From: Pseudomonas putida
GTDB lineage: Bacteria; Pseudomonadota; Gammaproteobacteria; Pseudomonadales; Pseudomonadaceae
Direction of reading: 5' to 3'
Length of the DNA: 64,000 nucleotides
Assembly (NCBI RefSeq): GCF_030159595.1
Contig: NZ_BSKJ01000004.1
Coordinates: 225,747 to 289,746, forward strand
Shown: positions 32,169-40,791 of the stretch, piece after piece
Numbering within the stretch: position 1 is the stretch's first letter
Layout of the letters: every line of letters begins with the position of its first letter
Translations under genes and position numbers: made by a program
The notes under the pieces: model-generated
Database searches by the model: none
What the model saw: only the letters and a program-made list of their open reading frames with translations
What the model was told of the DNA's origin: nothing

Positions 32169-34124
32169 ATGCCAGAACACCACATTCACCGTGCTGTGAA
32201 GCCACAGCGCTGCCTGCTCGCCTGCGCCATCGGCCTGCTCACGCTGCCCGGCGCACAAGCCTTCGAAGTCGATACCGGCCATGAAGACTGGGCCGTGCGC
32301 TTCGACAATACCGTCAAGTACAACTACGGCGTGCGCACCGAAAGTGCCGACAAGCGCCTGCTGGGCACGCCCAACAGCAACGACGGCGACTACAACTTCC
32401 GCAAGGCCGGCACCAACATCACCAACCGGGTCGACCTGCTGACCGAGTTGGACGTGGTGTATCAGGGCAACAGCGGCTTTCGTGTCAGCACTGCCAGCTG
32501 GTACGACAAGGCTTACGACAATACCGGCTCCAACAGCAACCCGTTCATCAACGGCAACGGTGAACAGTCGGGCATCAACCCCAGCCTCAATGGCCTGCCG
32601 GGTACCGGCATACCGCTGGGCGGTCCGCACCTGAGCAACTATGCGCAGCGCTATTACAGCGGCCCCTCGGGCGAAGTGCTGGACGCCTTCGTGTTCATGA
32701 GCCGTGATGTGGGCGAAGCATCACAGGTCAGCGCCAAGCTGGGCCAGCACAACCTGTTCTGGGGTGAAACCCTGCTCAACCCGGTGCATTCGCTGAGCTA
32801 CGGCCAGTCTGGCCTGGACCTGGCCAAGCTGGCGGCATCGCCGGGCACCGAGGCTAAGGAGCTGTTCGTGCCGCGTAACCAGCTGTCGACGTCGTTTCTG
32901 GTCAATTCCGAGCTCACCTTGGGTGCCCAGTACTTCTTCGACTGGGACGCTGCCCGCCTGCCGGAAGCCGGTACCTACTATGGCGGCTCGGATGTGGTAG
33001 GCGAGGGTGCGCAGAGCTTCCTGCTGGGCCATACCGGCACCCCGGGGCTGATCCCGGTGCGTGGCGCGCTGACCACCCTGCGCCGTGGTCATGACCTTAC
33101 CCCTGGCAAAAGCGGCGACTGGGGCGTCATGGCCAAGTGGTCGCCGGAGTGGCTGGGCGGTACCCTCGGTTTCTACTACCGCAAGACCTCCGAGATCTTG
33201 CCCCAGGCCTGGCTCGATGCGCGTGGCATGACCGTGGCCAACGGTCCGTTCGGCAACCCGCCGGGCAGCCGCCAGGGCGCGGTCGGCAACCTCTACAACT
33301 CACTGCAAAGCACCACTTATCAGTTCGCCTACGCCGACAACATCGACATCTATGGCCTGAGCCTGTCCAAGGATGTGGCAGGCATCAGCGTCGGCAGTGA
33401 CCTGAACATCCGCCACAACATGCCGCTGGCGAGCATCCCGGCTATCGTCAGTGCCCCCGGCCAGGCAGGCCTGGGGGGCGGCTTCGGCCTGCTACCGGCG
33501 CGCCTGCCCAGCAGCGGCGTGGTCTACGACGTGCCCAAGGACGGCGACAGCCTGAGCGCCACCGGCGACACCCTGCACTTTACCCTCAATGGCCTGATGA
33601 CCATTGGCGACACGCCATTGTTCGATGCCGCAACCCTGCTCGGCGAGCTGTTCTACAGCAACCTGCTCAAGCTCGATGGCCACAACGAGGCTTTGTACAA
33701 AGGCAAGAGCAGCTACCGCGGTATCGACAAGGCCACCCGCGACAACTGGGGCATCGCCGTCAACTTCACCCCCACCTGGTACCAAGTGGTGCCGGGCATG
33801 GACCTGAGCATGCCGCTGTCGGTCAACGTCGGCATCGACGGGGTATCCCCGGTGCAGGGCGGCGGTGCCGAAAACACCGGCAACTACGCGGTGGGCGTAA
33901 GTGCCGCGATCTACAACCAGTACTTCGTCGACCTCAAGTACGTCGACAGCTTCGGTGAGACCAAGGCCTGCAAGGACGGGCAGACCGACGGCAGCACCCC
34001 CAATGCCCTGGACGGCGAACAGGATTACACCTGCTACGGCGGCGGCTATGCCTCCTTCTCCGGTGGTGGTGCCACCACCGAGGACCGTGGTGCCCTGTAC
34101 CTGACCGTCAAGACGACCTTCTGA
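32169..34124 (+). CDS. DUF1302 family outer-membrane protein
   Basis: A 651-residue exported protein with signal peptide (QRCLLACAIGLLTLPGAQAF, cleavage after AQA) and long runs of alternating, aromatic-ended strands closing with LYLTVKTTF, consistent with an outer-membrane beta-barrel. DUF1302 proteins almost always pair with DUF1329 and with RND/acyl-CoA genes in pseudomonads and are thought to help uptake or processing of hydrophobic compounds. The ribosome-binding site is TGGAG. The 74-bp gap after the hydrolase has no promoter I can see, so it is probably in that operon. Confidence 0.87.
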   Translation: MPEHHIHRAVKPQRCLLACAIGLLTLPGAQAFEVDTGHEDWAVRFDNTVKYNYGVRTESADKRLLGTPNSNDGDYNFRKAGTNITNRVDLLTELDVVYQGNSGFRVSTASWYDKAYDNTGSNSNPFINGNGEQSGINPSLNGLPGTGIPLGGPHLSNYAQRYYSGPSGEVLDAFVFMSRDVGEASQVSAKLGQHNLFWGETLLNPVHSLSYGQSGLDLAKLAASPGTEAKELFVPRNQLSTSFLVNSELTLGAQYFFDWDAARLPEAGTYYGGSDVVGEGAQSFLLGHTGTPGLIPVRGALTTLRRGHDLTPGKSGDWGVMAKWSPEWLGGTLGFYYRKTSEILPQAWLDARGMTVANGPFGNPPGSRQGAVGNLYNSLQSTTYQFAYADNIDIYGLSLSKDVAGISVGSDLNIRHNMPLASIPAIVSAPGQAGLGGGFGLLPARLPSSGVVYDVPKDGDSLSATGDTLHFTLNGLMTIGDTPLFDAATLLGELFYSNLLKLDGHNEALYKGKSSYRGIDKATRDNWGIAVNFTPTWYQVVPGMDLSMPLSVNVGIDGVSPVQGGGAENTGNYAVGVSAAIYNQYFVDLKYVDSFGETKACKDGQTDGSTPNALDGEQDYTCYGGGYASFSGGGATTEDRGALYLTVKTTF

Positions 34125-34162
34125 GTCATGTTTCCTACCGCCTACACAGGAAGACAACCATC

Positions 34163-35521
34163 ATGAATTTCGTACATACCCTGCTGGCCTCGTGCCTGTC
34201 GCTGGCCGCGCTCAACGCCGCCCAGGCCGCCGTATCCCCTGACCAGGCTGCACACCTGGGCACCAACCTGACCGCCATCGGCGCAGAAAAGGCCGGCAAT
34301 GCCGACGGCTCGATCCCGGCTTACCAGGGCGGCTTGCAGACCCCGCCGGCCAGCTACCAGCGTGGCGCCAGCATGCGCCCAGACCCGTTCGCCAGCGACA
34401 AGCCGCAGTTGGTCATCGATGGCAAGAACGCTGATCAATACAAGGGCCAGCTGACCGCCACCACCCTGGAACTGCTCAAGCGTTACCCCAGCTACCGCGT
34501 CGACGTGTACCCGACTCACCGCAGCGTAGCGCTTCCGCAAGCAGTGCTGGACAACACCCGCAAGAACGCCACCGGTGCCAAAAGCCAGGAGGGCGGCACG
34601 GCGGTGGACAACGTGCTGCCGGGCATCCCGTTCCCCATTCCGCAAAACGGCGCCGAGGCCATGTGGAACTTCCTGCTGCGCTACCAAGGCGTGAGCATGA
34701 CCGCCAAGTACGATTCTTGGAACGTCGATGCCGCCGGCAAGCCGTCGTTGTCGACCACTGGCCAAGCCAACATCAGCTACCCGATCTACGAGGACATGGC
34801 CAAACCGATCGGCGCAAAGGACACCTACTACCAGATGAAACTGGTGTACACCGGGCCCGCGCGCCGTGCCGGCGAAGCCATGATGCTGCGTGACGCCGCC
34901 AACCCCCTGGTGCAGCCACGTAGCGCCTGGCAGTACCTGCCCGGCCAGCGCCGGGTCAAGCTGGCACCGAACCTGGCCTACGATACGCCCAACCCGGGCA
35001 CCTCAGGCTCGGGTACCTACGATGATGTGTTCGTCTTCAATGGCGCACTGGACCGCTACGACTGGACCTTGGTCGGCAAGCAAGAGATGTATGTGCCCTA
35101 CAACACCTACCCGCTCACCTACAACACCGACGTCAAGCAACTGATCACCCCCAACCACCTGGCACCGCAGTTCGTGCGCTGGGAAAAACACCGCGTGTGG
35201 GTGGTGGAAGGCAAGCTCAAGGACGGCGCTCGCCACATCTATCACAAGCGCCGCTTCTACCTTGACGAAGACAGCTGGATCGCCCTGGCCTCGGACCAGT
35301 ACGACGCCCGTGGCCAGCTGTACCGCGGCTCGTTCGCCTTCCTCACCCAGAGCTACGACAAGCAGACCCCGGACGCCACGCCCTTCATGATCTACGACCT
35401 GATCGGCGGCACCTACAACCTCAATGGCGTGGTCGGTGCCTACGGTGGCATCCGCTATATCGACCCATTGTCGAAAACCCAGTGGTCGCCCGAGTCGCTG
35501 GCCGGCAATGGCATTCGCTGA
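34163..35521 (+). CDS. DUF1329 family periplasmic/outer-membrane-associated protein
   Basis: A 452-residue protein with a signal peptide (MNFVHTLLASCLSLAALNAA...QAA). The mature protein has the LolA/LolB-like fold inferred for DUF1329: conserved AHLGTNLTAIGAEKAGNADG, IPAYQGG, YPLTYNTDVKQLITPNHLAP and KRRFYLDEDSWIALASDQYD. It is adjacent to its usual DUF1302 partner, 38 bp downstream. It probably shuttles a hydrophobic substrate across the periplasm; that is an inference from fold and context. Confidence 0.87.
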   Translation: MNFVHTLLASCLSLAALNAAQAAVSPDQAAHLGTNLTAIGAEKAGNADGSIPAYQGGLQTPPASYQRGASMRPDPFASDKPQLVIDGKNADQYKGQLTATTLELLKRYPSYRVDVYPTHRSVALPQAVLDNTRKNATGAKSQEGGTAVDNVLPGIPFPIPQNGAEAMWNFLLRYQGVSMTAKYDSWNVDAAGKPSLSTTGQANISYPIYEDMAKPIGAKDTYYQMKLVYTGPARRAGEAMMLRDAANPLVQPRSAWQYLPGQRRVKLAPNLAYDTPNPGTSGSGTYDDVFVFNGALDRYDWTLVGKQEMYVPYNTYPLTYNTDVKQLITPNHLAPQFVRWEKHRVWVVEGKLKDGARHIYHKRRFYLDEDSWIALASDQYDARGQLYRGSFAFLTQSYDKQTPDATPFMIYDLIGGTYNLNGVVGAYGGIRYIDPLSKTQWSPESLAGNGIR

Positions 35522-35543
35522 GCGCATGGAGCAGAGGTTGCCT

Positions 35544-36539
35544 ATGTCTGTCTTCAAACGATGCAGCGTGGTGATGCTGGCCCTGGCCGCGCTGCACGGC
35601 GCGGCCCATGCGGCGCCGTTCACCGATGTGCTGGATGTGCCCGCCATGCCCAGCGCTCTGGCCGCCAGCAGCGCCTTACGCGATGTAACCCTGGCCGGGC
35701 AGCGCCTGGTGGCGGTGGGCCCGCGTGGGCACATCCTGTATTCCGATGACCAAGGCGCACACTGGCAGCAAGCCCAGGTACCGGTCAGCGCCGACCTGAA
35801 TGCGGTGAGCTTCGCCACGCCTGAACTGGGCTGGGCGGTTGGCCATGACGGTGTGGTGCTGCACAGCCGCGATGGTGGCGTGCACTGGCAGAAACAGCTG
35901 GATGGCCGCGTGCTGGCCGAGCAGTTGCCAGCGGCAGCCACCGACAATGCCTTGCTCGACGTGTGGTTCAGCGATGCCCGCAATGGATACGCGGTGGGTG
36001 TGTTCAACCTGCTGTTGCGCACCCTCGATGGCGGGGAGCACTGGCAGCCTTGGCTCGACCACAGCGACAACCCTCAAGGCCTGCACTTGACCAGCCTGGC
36101 GGCGGTGGGTGACGACTTGTTCATCACCGGCGAGCAGGGCCTGCTGCTGAAGTGGGACGGCGAGCGTTTCAGCCGCGTCGAGACACCTTACGCCGGTACC
36201 CTGTTCGGCGCCGTCGGCAAGCCAGGCGTGCTGCTGGTTTATGGCTTGTGCGGCCACGTCTACCGCAGCACCGATGGTGGCCAGCAGTGGCAACCGGTCA
36301 ATACCGGCATCAATACCAGCTTCACTGCCGCTGGCATCGACCGTGATGGCCAGCTGTGGTTGGCCAGCCAAGCCGGCGACCTGCTGCTCAGTCGGGATGA
36401 CGGCGCCAGCTTCAGTCCGGTGCCGCAAAACGCCCGTGGCCCGGTGGCGGCGCTTGCCAGCGACACCGGCAACGGCCTGGTGCTGGTGGGCGAGCGGGGC
36501 GTGCGCAACCAGGCTGGCAACCCCACGCTACACCCATAA
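35544..36539 (+). CDS. YCF48/BNR-repeat periplasmic protein
   Basis: A 331-residue exported beta-propeller-like protein. ATG 35544 gives signal MSVFKRCSVVMLALAALHGA then AHA, with AGAGG upstream; ATG 35526 is a possible earlier start. Repeats of the form SDDQGAHWQ, SRDGGVHWQK, LDGGEHWQPW, STDGGQQWQPV and SRDDGASFSPV are BNR/YCF48 (photosystem-II-assembly-factor-like) blades. Such proteins accompany DUF1302/DUF1329/RND clusters, probably as an assembly or accessory factor of the transport complex. Confidence 0.83.
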   Translation: MSVFKRCSVVMLALAALHGAAHAAPFTDVLDVPAMPSALAASSALRDVTLAGQRLVAVGPRGHILYSDDQGAHWQQAQVPVSADLNAVSFATPELGWAVGHDGVVLHSRDGGVHWQKQLDGRVLAEQLPAAATDNALLDVWFSDARNGYAVGVFNLLLRTLDGGEHWQPWLDHSDNPQGLHLTSLAAVGDDLFITGEQGLLLKWDGERFSRVETPYAGTLFGAVGKPGVLLVYGLCGHVYRSTDGGQQWQPVNTGINTSFTAAGIDRDGQLWLASQAGDLLLSRDDGASFSPVPQNARGPVAALASDTGNGLVLVGERGVRNQAGNPTLHP

Positions 36540-36554
36540 CAAGAGAAGACCCTG

Positions 36555-39020
36555 ATGGCCGCTACCCGCCAAGATACCCTTCCGGTAATTCGTAACCTTG
36601 CCGACTTCGACCCGCGCTCGGGCAATGGCCTGGAACGCCTGGTGTTCAACCACCGCCTGCCATTTCTATTGTGCATGCTGTTGGTGACGCTGGTGTTGGG
36701 CTTCATGGCGCTGACCCGCCTGGAACTGCGCCCCAGCTTCGACAAGATGCTGCCGCAGAGCCACCCCTACATCCAGCATTACCTGGAGAACCGCACCTCG
36801 TTGCGCGGCCTTGGCAATGCGGTTCGGGTAGTGGTAGAAAACACCCAGGGCGACATCTTCGACCCGGGCTACCTGCAGACCCTGCGCCACATCAACGACG
36901 AGCTGTTCCTCAGCCAGGGTGTGGACCGGGCCTGGGTGAAGTCGCTGTGGAGTCCGGCGGTGCGCTGGACCGAGGTCACCGAGGAAGGCTTCCAGGGTGG
37001 CCCGGTCATGCCCGACGGCTATCAGGGCGCGGCCGGCGATATCGAACAGCTACGGCAGAACATCGAGCGCGCCAACATCGTCGGCAGCCTGGTGGCGCGC
37101 GACTTCAAGTCGAGCATGCTGGTGGTGCCGCTGCTTGACCAGGATTCGGCCACCGGCAAAGGCCTGGACTACCATGCCTTTTCGCAAAAGCTCGAACAGT
37201 TGCGCAGCCAGTACCAGGCCAGCGGCCAGTACCGCATCCATGTGATTGGCTTCGCCAAACTGATGGGCGACCTGATCGACGGTTTGATCGAGGTAATGGC
37301 GTTCTTTGCCCTGGCGGTGCTGACCAGCCTGGTGATCATCTACTGCTATACCCGTTGTGTACGCAGCACGTTGCTGGTGGTGCTGTGTTCGCTGACGGCG
37401 GTGGTATGGCAACTGGGTATCGTCGCCTGGCTGGGCTATGCCATCGACCCGTACTCGATCCTGGTGCCGTTCCTGATCTTCGCCATTGGTGTGTCGCATG
37501 CCGCGCAGAAGATGAATGGCATCCTCCAGGACATCGGCCGCGGTACCCACCGGCAGATCGCCGCCCGCTATACCTTCCGCCGCCTGTTCGTGGCCGGGGT
37601 GACTGCCCTGCTGGCCGATGCCGTGGGTTTTGCCGTACTGATGCTGATCGATATTCCAGTGATCCAGGACCTGGCGATTACCGCCAGCATTGGTGTTGCG
37701 GTGCTGATCTTTACCTCACTGCTGTTGATGCCGGTGGCACTGTCCTATGTCGGTGTAGGCAGCAAGGCCGCCGAGCGGGCGCTGCGTATCGATGCCCGCG
37801 CAGCGCAGCACCGTGGTTTTGGCCGGCTGTGGGACCTGCTCGACCGCTTCACTGAGCGCAAGTGGGCCAGTGCCGCTGTGCTGGCAGCCCTGGCCTTGGC
37901 GGCCCTCGGCATCTGGGGCAGCCTGCAACTGAAAATCGGTGACCTCGACAGCGGCGCCCCCGAACTGCGCGCTGATTCGCGCTACAACCTCGACAACGCC
38001 TACATCACCCAGCATTACGCACTGTCCAGCGACACGTTTGCGGTCATGGTCAAGACCGCTCCCGAAGGTTGCCTGCAGTACCAGACCTTGATCCTCGCCG
38101 ACCGCCTGGCCTGGGAACTGCAGCAACTGCAGGGCGTGCAGACCACGGTGTCGCTGGCCAACGCCGTGCGCCAGATCACCGCCGGTACCTACGAAGGCAA
38201 CCCGCGCCTGAACAGCCTGCAACGTAATCAGGACGTGCTCAACTACGCGGCCCAGCAAGCCTCGGTCAACGCCCCGGAGCTGTTCAACAACGACTGCTCG
38301 CTGATGCCGGTGATCGCTTACCTCAAAGACCATCGCGCCGACACCCTGGCCGAGGTGGCTGCCGTGGCCGAACGCTTTGCCCAGGCCAACAGCAGTGCCG
38401 AGCACCAGTTCTTGCTGGCCGCTGGCAGCGCCGGTATCGAGGCCGCCACCAACGTGGTGGTGCGCGAGGCCAACCACCGCATGTTGCTGCTGGTCTACCT
38501 GGCGGTCACGTTGTTCTGCCTGGTCACCTTCCGCAGTTGGCGCGCAACGCTGGTGGCGATCCTGCCGCTGATGCTCACCTCGGTGCTGTGCGAGGCGCTG
38601 ATGGTGGCCATGGGTATTGGTGTCAAGGTTGCCACGTTGCCGGTGATCGCCCTTGGCGTGGGCATCGGCGTGGACTACGCGCTGTACCTGCTCAGCGTAC
38701 AGCTGCACTACCAGCGTGCGGGGCTGAGCCTGGCCCAGGCCTACCAGAAAGCCGTGGCCTTCACCGGCCGAGTAGTGGGGCTGGTCGGTATTACCCTGGC
38801 GGCCGGCGTGGTCGGCTGGGCCTGGTCACCGATCAAGTTCCAGGCCGATATGGGCCTGCTGCTGACCTTCATGTTCCTGTGGAACATGCTCGGCGCACTG
38901 GTGCTGATCCCGGCGCTGTCGCACTTCCTCCTGCGTGGCCAGGCCGCCCCGGCAGCCGCCGAAGCCCAGGCCGCAGCTCATTCGCAAACCCAAGAAACCG
39001 AGTGTTCGCCTCATGTCTGA
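36555..39020 (+). CDS. RND superfamily transporter (MMPL type)
   Basis: An 821-residue inner-membrane protein with two halves of one plus five membrane helices separated by large periplasmic domains. The first helix is PFLLCMLLVTLVLGFMAL; conserved elements are SFDKMLPQSHPYIQHY, GVSHAAQKMNG and in the second half ALGVGIGVDYALYLLSV. It belongs to the hydrophobic/hopanoid/lipid-type RND exporters (MMPL). With DUF1302, DUF1329 and the YCF48-like protein it probably forms an envelope-spanning transport system for the hydrophobic substrate. Its last 8 bp overlap the acyl-CoA dehydrogenase gene. Confidence 0.87.
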   Translation: MAATRQDTLPVIRNLADFDPRSGNGLERLVFNHRLPFLLCMLLVTLVLGFMALTRLELRPSFDKMLPQSHPYIQHYLENRTSLRGLGNAVRVVVENTQGDIFDPGYLQTLRHINDELFLSQGVDRAWVKSLWSPAVRWTEVTEEGFQGGPVMPDGYQGAAGDIEQLRQNIERANIVGSLVARDFKSSMLVVPLLDQDSATGKGLDYHAFSQKLEQLRSQYQASGQYRIHVIGFAKLMGDLIDGLIEVMAFFALAVLTSLVIIYCYTRCVRSTLLVVLCSLTAVVWQLGIVAWLGYAIDPYSILVPFLIFAIGVSHAAQKMNGILQDIGRGTHRQIAARYTFRRLFVAGVTALLADAVGFAVLMLIDIPVIQDLAITASIGVAVLIFTSLLLMPVALSYVGVGSKAAERALRIDARAAQHRGFGRLWDLLDRFTERKWASAAVLAALALAALGIWGSLQLKIGDLDSGAPELRADSRYNLDNAYITQHYALSSDTFAVMVKTAPEGCLQYQTLILADRLAWELQQLQGVQTTVSLANAVRQITAGTYEGNPRLNSLQRNQDVLNYAAQQASVNAPELFNNDCSLMPVIAYLKDHRADTLAEVAAVAERFAQANSSAEHQFLLAAGSAGIEAATNVVVREANHRMLLLVYLAVTLFCLVTFRSWRATLVAILPLMLTSVLCEALMVAMGIGVKVATLPVIALGVGIGVDYALYLLSVQLHYQRAGLSLAQAYQKAVAFTGRVVGLVGITLAAGVVGWAWSPIKFQADMGLLLTFMFLWNMLGALVLIPALSHFLLRGQAAPAAAEAQAAAHSQTQETECSPHV

Positions 39021-40791
39021 TTACCTTCCGCCACTGCGCGACATGGATTTCCTGTTCAACGAAGTGTTCGACATCCCGGCCTGGTGGGCGCAAACGCCCG
39101 CCCTGGCCGAGCAGGTCGACGGTGACACCGCCCGGGCCGTGCTCGAACAGGCCGGCAAGCTGATTGCCGAACGGGTGGCACCGCTCAACCGCAGTGGCGA
39201 CGAGCAAGGTTGCCGCTGGGAGGCTGGCCAGGTGCGTACCCCCGATGGCTTCGCCGACGCCTACCGGGCCTTCGCCGCTGACGGTTGGGTGGGTGTGGCC
39301 GGCGCCCCGGAATACGGGGGCATGGGCATGCCGAAAGTGATCGGCGCCCAGCTCGAAGAAATGCTCAATGCCGCTAACCTGTCGTTCGGCCTGTACCCAA
39401 TGCTTACGGCCGGAGCGTGCCTGTCGCTGCTCAACCATGCCAGCGAGCCGTTGAAGGCGCTGTACCTGCCGCCCATGTACCAAGGCCGCTGGACCGGTTC
39501 GATGTGCCTGACCGAGCCGCACGCCGGCACCGACCTGGGACTGATCCGCACCCGCGCCGAGCCAAGCGCCGATGGCCGCTACCGCATCAGCGGTACCAAG
39601 ATATTCATCACCGGCGGCGAGCAGGACCTGACCGAGAACATCATCCACCTGGTGCTAGCGCGGCTGCCGGATGCGCCCGCTGGGCCCAAGGGCATTTCGC
39701 TGTTCCTGGTGCCCAAGGTACTGGTCGACAGCGACGGTGTGTTGGGTGAGGCCAATGCGGTGAGTTGCGGCTCGATCGAGCACAAGATGGGCATCAAGGC
39801 CTCGGCCACCTGCGTGATGAACTTTGACGGCGCCGTCGGCTACCCGGTCGGTGAGCCGAACAAGGGGCTCAATGCCATGTTCACCATGATGAACTACGAG
39901 CGTCTCGGCGTGGGCATCCAGGGCCTGGCTTTGGGCGAGCGTTCCTATCAGGGGGCCATCGCCTATGCCCGTGATCGCCTGCAAGGCCGTGCGCCGACGG
40001 GCGCCGAAGCACCGGCGCAGTATGCCGACCCGATCATCGTCCACCCGGACGTACGCCGCATGCTGCTGACCATGAAAGCGCTGAACGAAGGTGGTCGGGC
40101 GTTTTCCACCTATGTGGCATTGCAACTGGACGTGGCCAAGTACAGCGACGACCCGGCTGCGCGTGCTCGGGCCGATGCCAAGGTGGCGTTGCTCACGCCG
40201 GTGGCCAAAGCCTTCCTCACCGACATGGGGCTGGAGACCACCGTGCACGGCCAGCAGGTGCTGGGTGGCCATGGCTATATCCGTGAATGGGGCCAGGAGC
40301 AGTTGATCCGCGACTGCCGCATTACCCAGATCTACGAAGGCACCAATGGCATCCAGGCCCTCGACCTGGTGGGGCGCAAGCTGTTTGGCGATGGTGGTGA
40401 GGCGTACCTCGGTGTGTCCGATGAACTCACCACCTTTGCCGAAGCGCTGCCCGCAGCATACGCCGAGTTCAGTGCGCCGTTGCTTGCTGCCGTGCGCAAC
40501 CTGGATGAGCTGAGTGCCTGGTTACTCGACCGTGCCCAAGGCAACCCGCGCGAGCTTGGCGCGGCGGCGGTCGAGTACCTGCAGGTGTTTGGCTACACCT
40601 TCTACGCCTACCTGTGGGCGCGCATGGCCGTGGTGTGCCAGGGCCATGCGGCACCTGAGCCGTTCCACCTGAGCAAGCTCGGTACCGCGCGCTTTTACTT
40701 TGCACGCCTGCTACCACGCATCCATTCGCTCAGTGCCAGTGTCAGGGCCGGCAGCGACAGCCTGTACCTGCTCGAGGCCGAACAACTGTGA
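39013..40791 (+). CDS. Acyl-CoA dehydrogenase (long 590-residue type)
   Basis: A 592-residue FAD enzyme of the FadE/AidB-like class with a C-terminal extension. Visible are MCLTEPHAGTDLGLIRTRAE (FAD binding), KIFITGGEQDLTENIIHLVL, HKMGIKASATCVMNFDGAVG, the QVLGGHGYIREWGQEQLIRD region with the base-bearing segment, and QIYEGTNGIQALDLVGRK. It introduces the alpha-beta double bond in an acyl-CoA. It starts at ATG 39013, overlapping the RND gene, and its TGA overlaps the start of the acyl-CoA ligase (TGATG), so all three are translationally coupled. Confidence 0.9.
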   Translation: MSDYLPPLRDMDFLFNEVFDIPAWWAQTPALAEQVDGDTARAVLEQAGKLIAERVAPLNRSGDEQGCRWEAGQVRTPDGFADAYRAFAADGWVGVAGAPEYGGMGMPKVIGAQLEEMLNAANLSFGLYPMLTAGACLSLLNHASEPLKALYLPPMYQGRWTGSMCLTEPHAGTDLGLIRTRAEPSADGRYRISGTKIFITGGEQDLTENIIHLVLARLPDAPAGPKGISLFLVPKVLVDSDGVLGEANAVSCGSIEHKMGIKASATCVMNFDGAVGYPVGEPNKGLNAMFTMMNYERLGVGIQGLALGERSYQGAIAYARDRLQGRAPTGAEAPAQYADPIIVHPDVRRMLLTMKALNEGGRAFSTYVALQLDVAKYSDDPAARARADAKVALLTPVAKAFLTDMGLETTVHGQQVLGGHGYIREWGQEQLIRDCRITQIYEGTNGIQALDLVGRKLFGDGGEAYLGVSDELTTFAEALPAAYAEFSAPLLAAVRNLDELSAWLLDRAQGNPRELGAAAVEYLQVFGYTFYAYLWARMAVVCQGHAAPEPFHLSKLGTARFYFARLLPRIHSLSASVRAGSDSLYLLEAEQL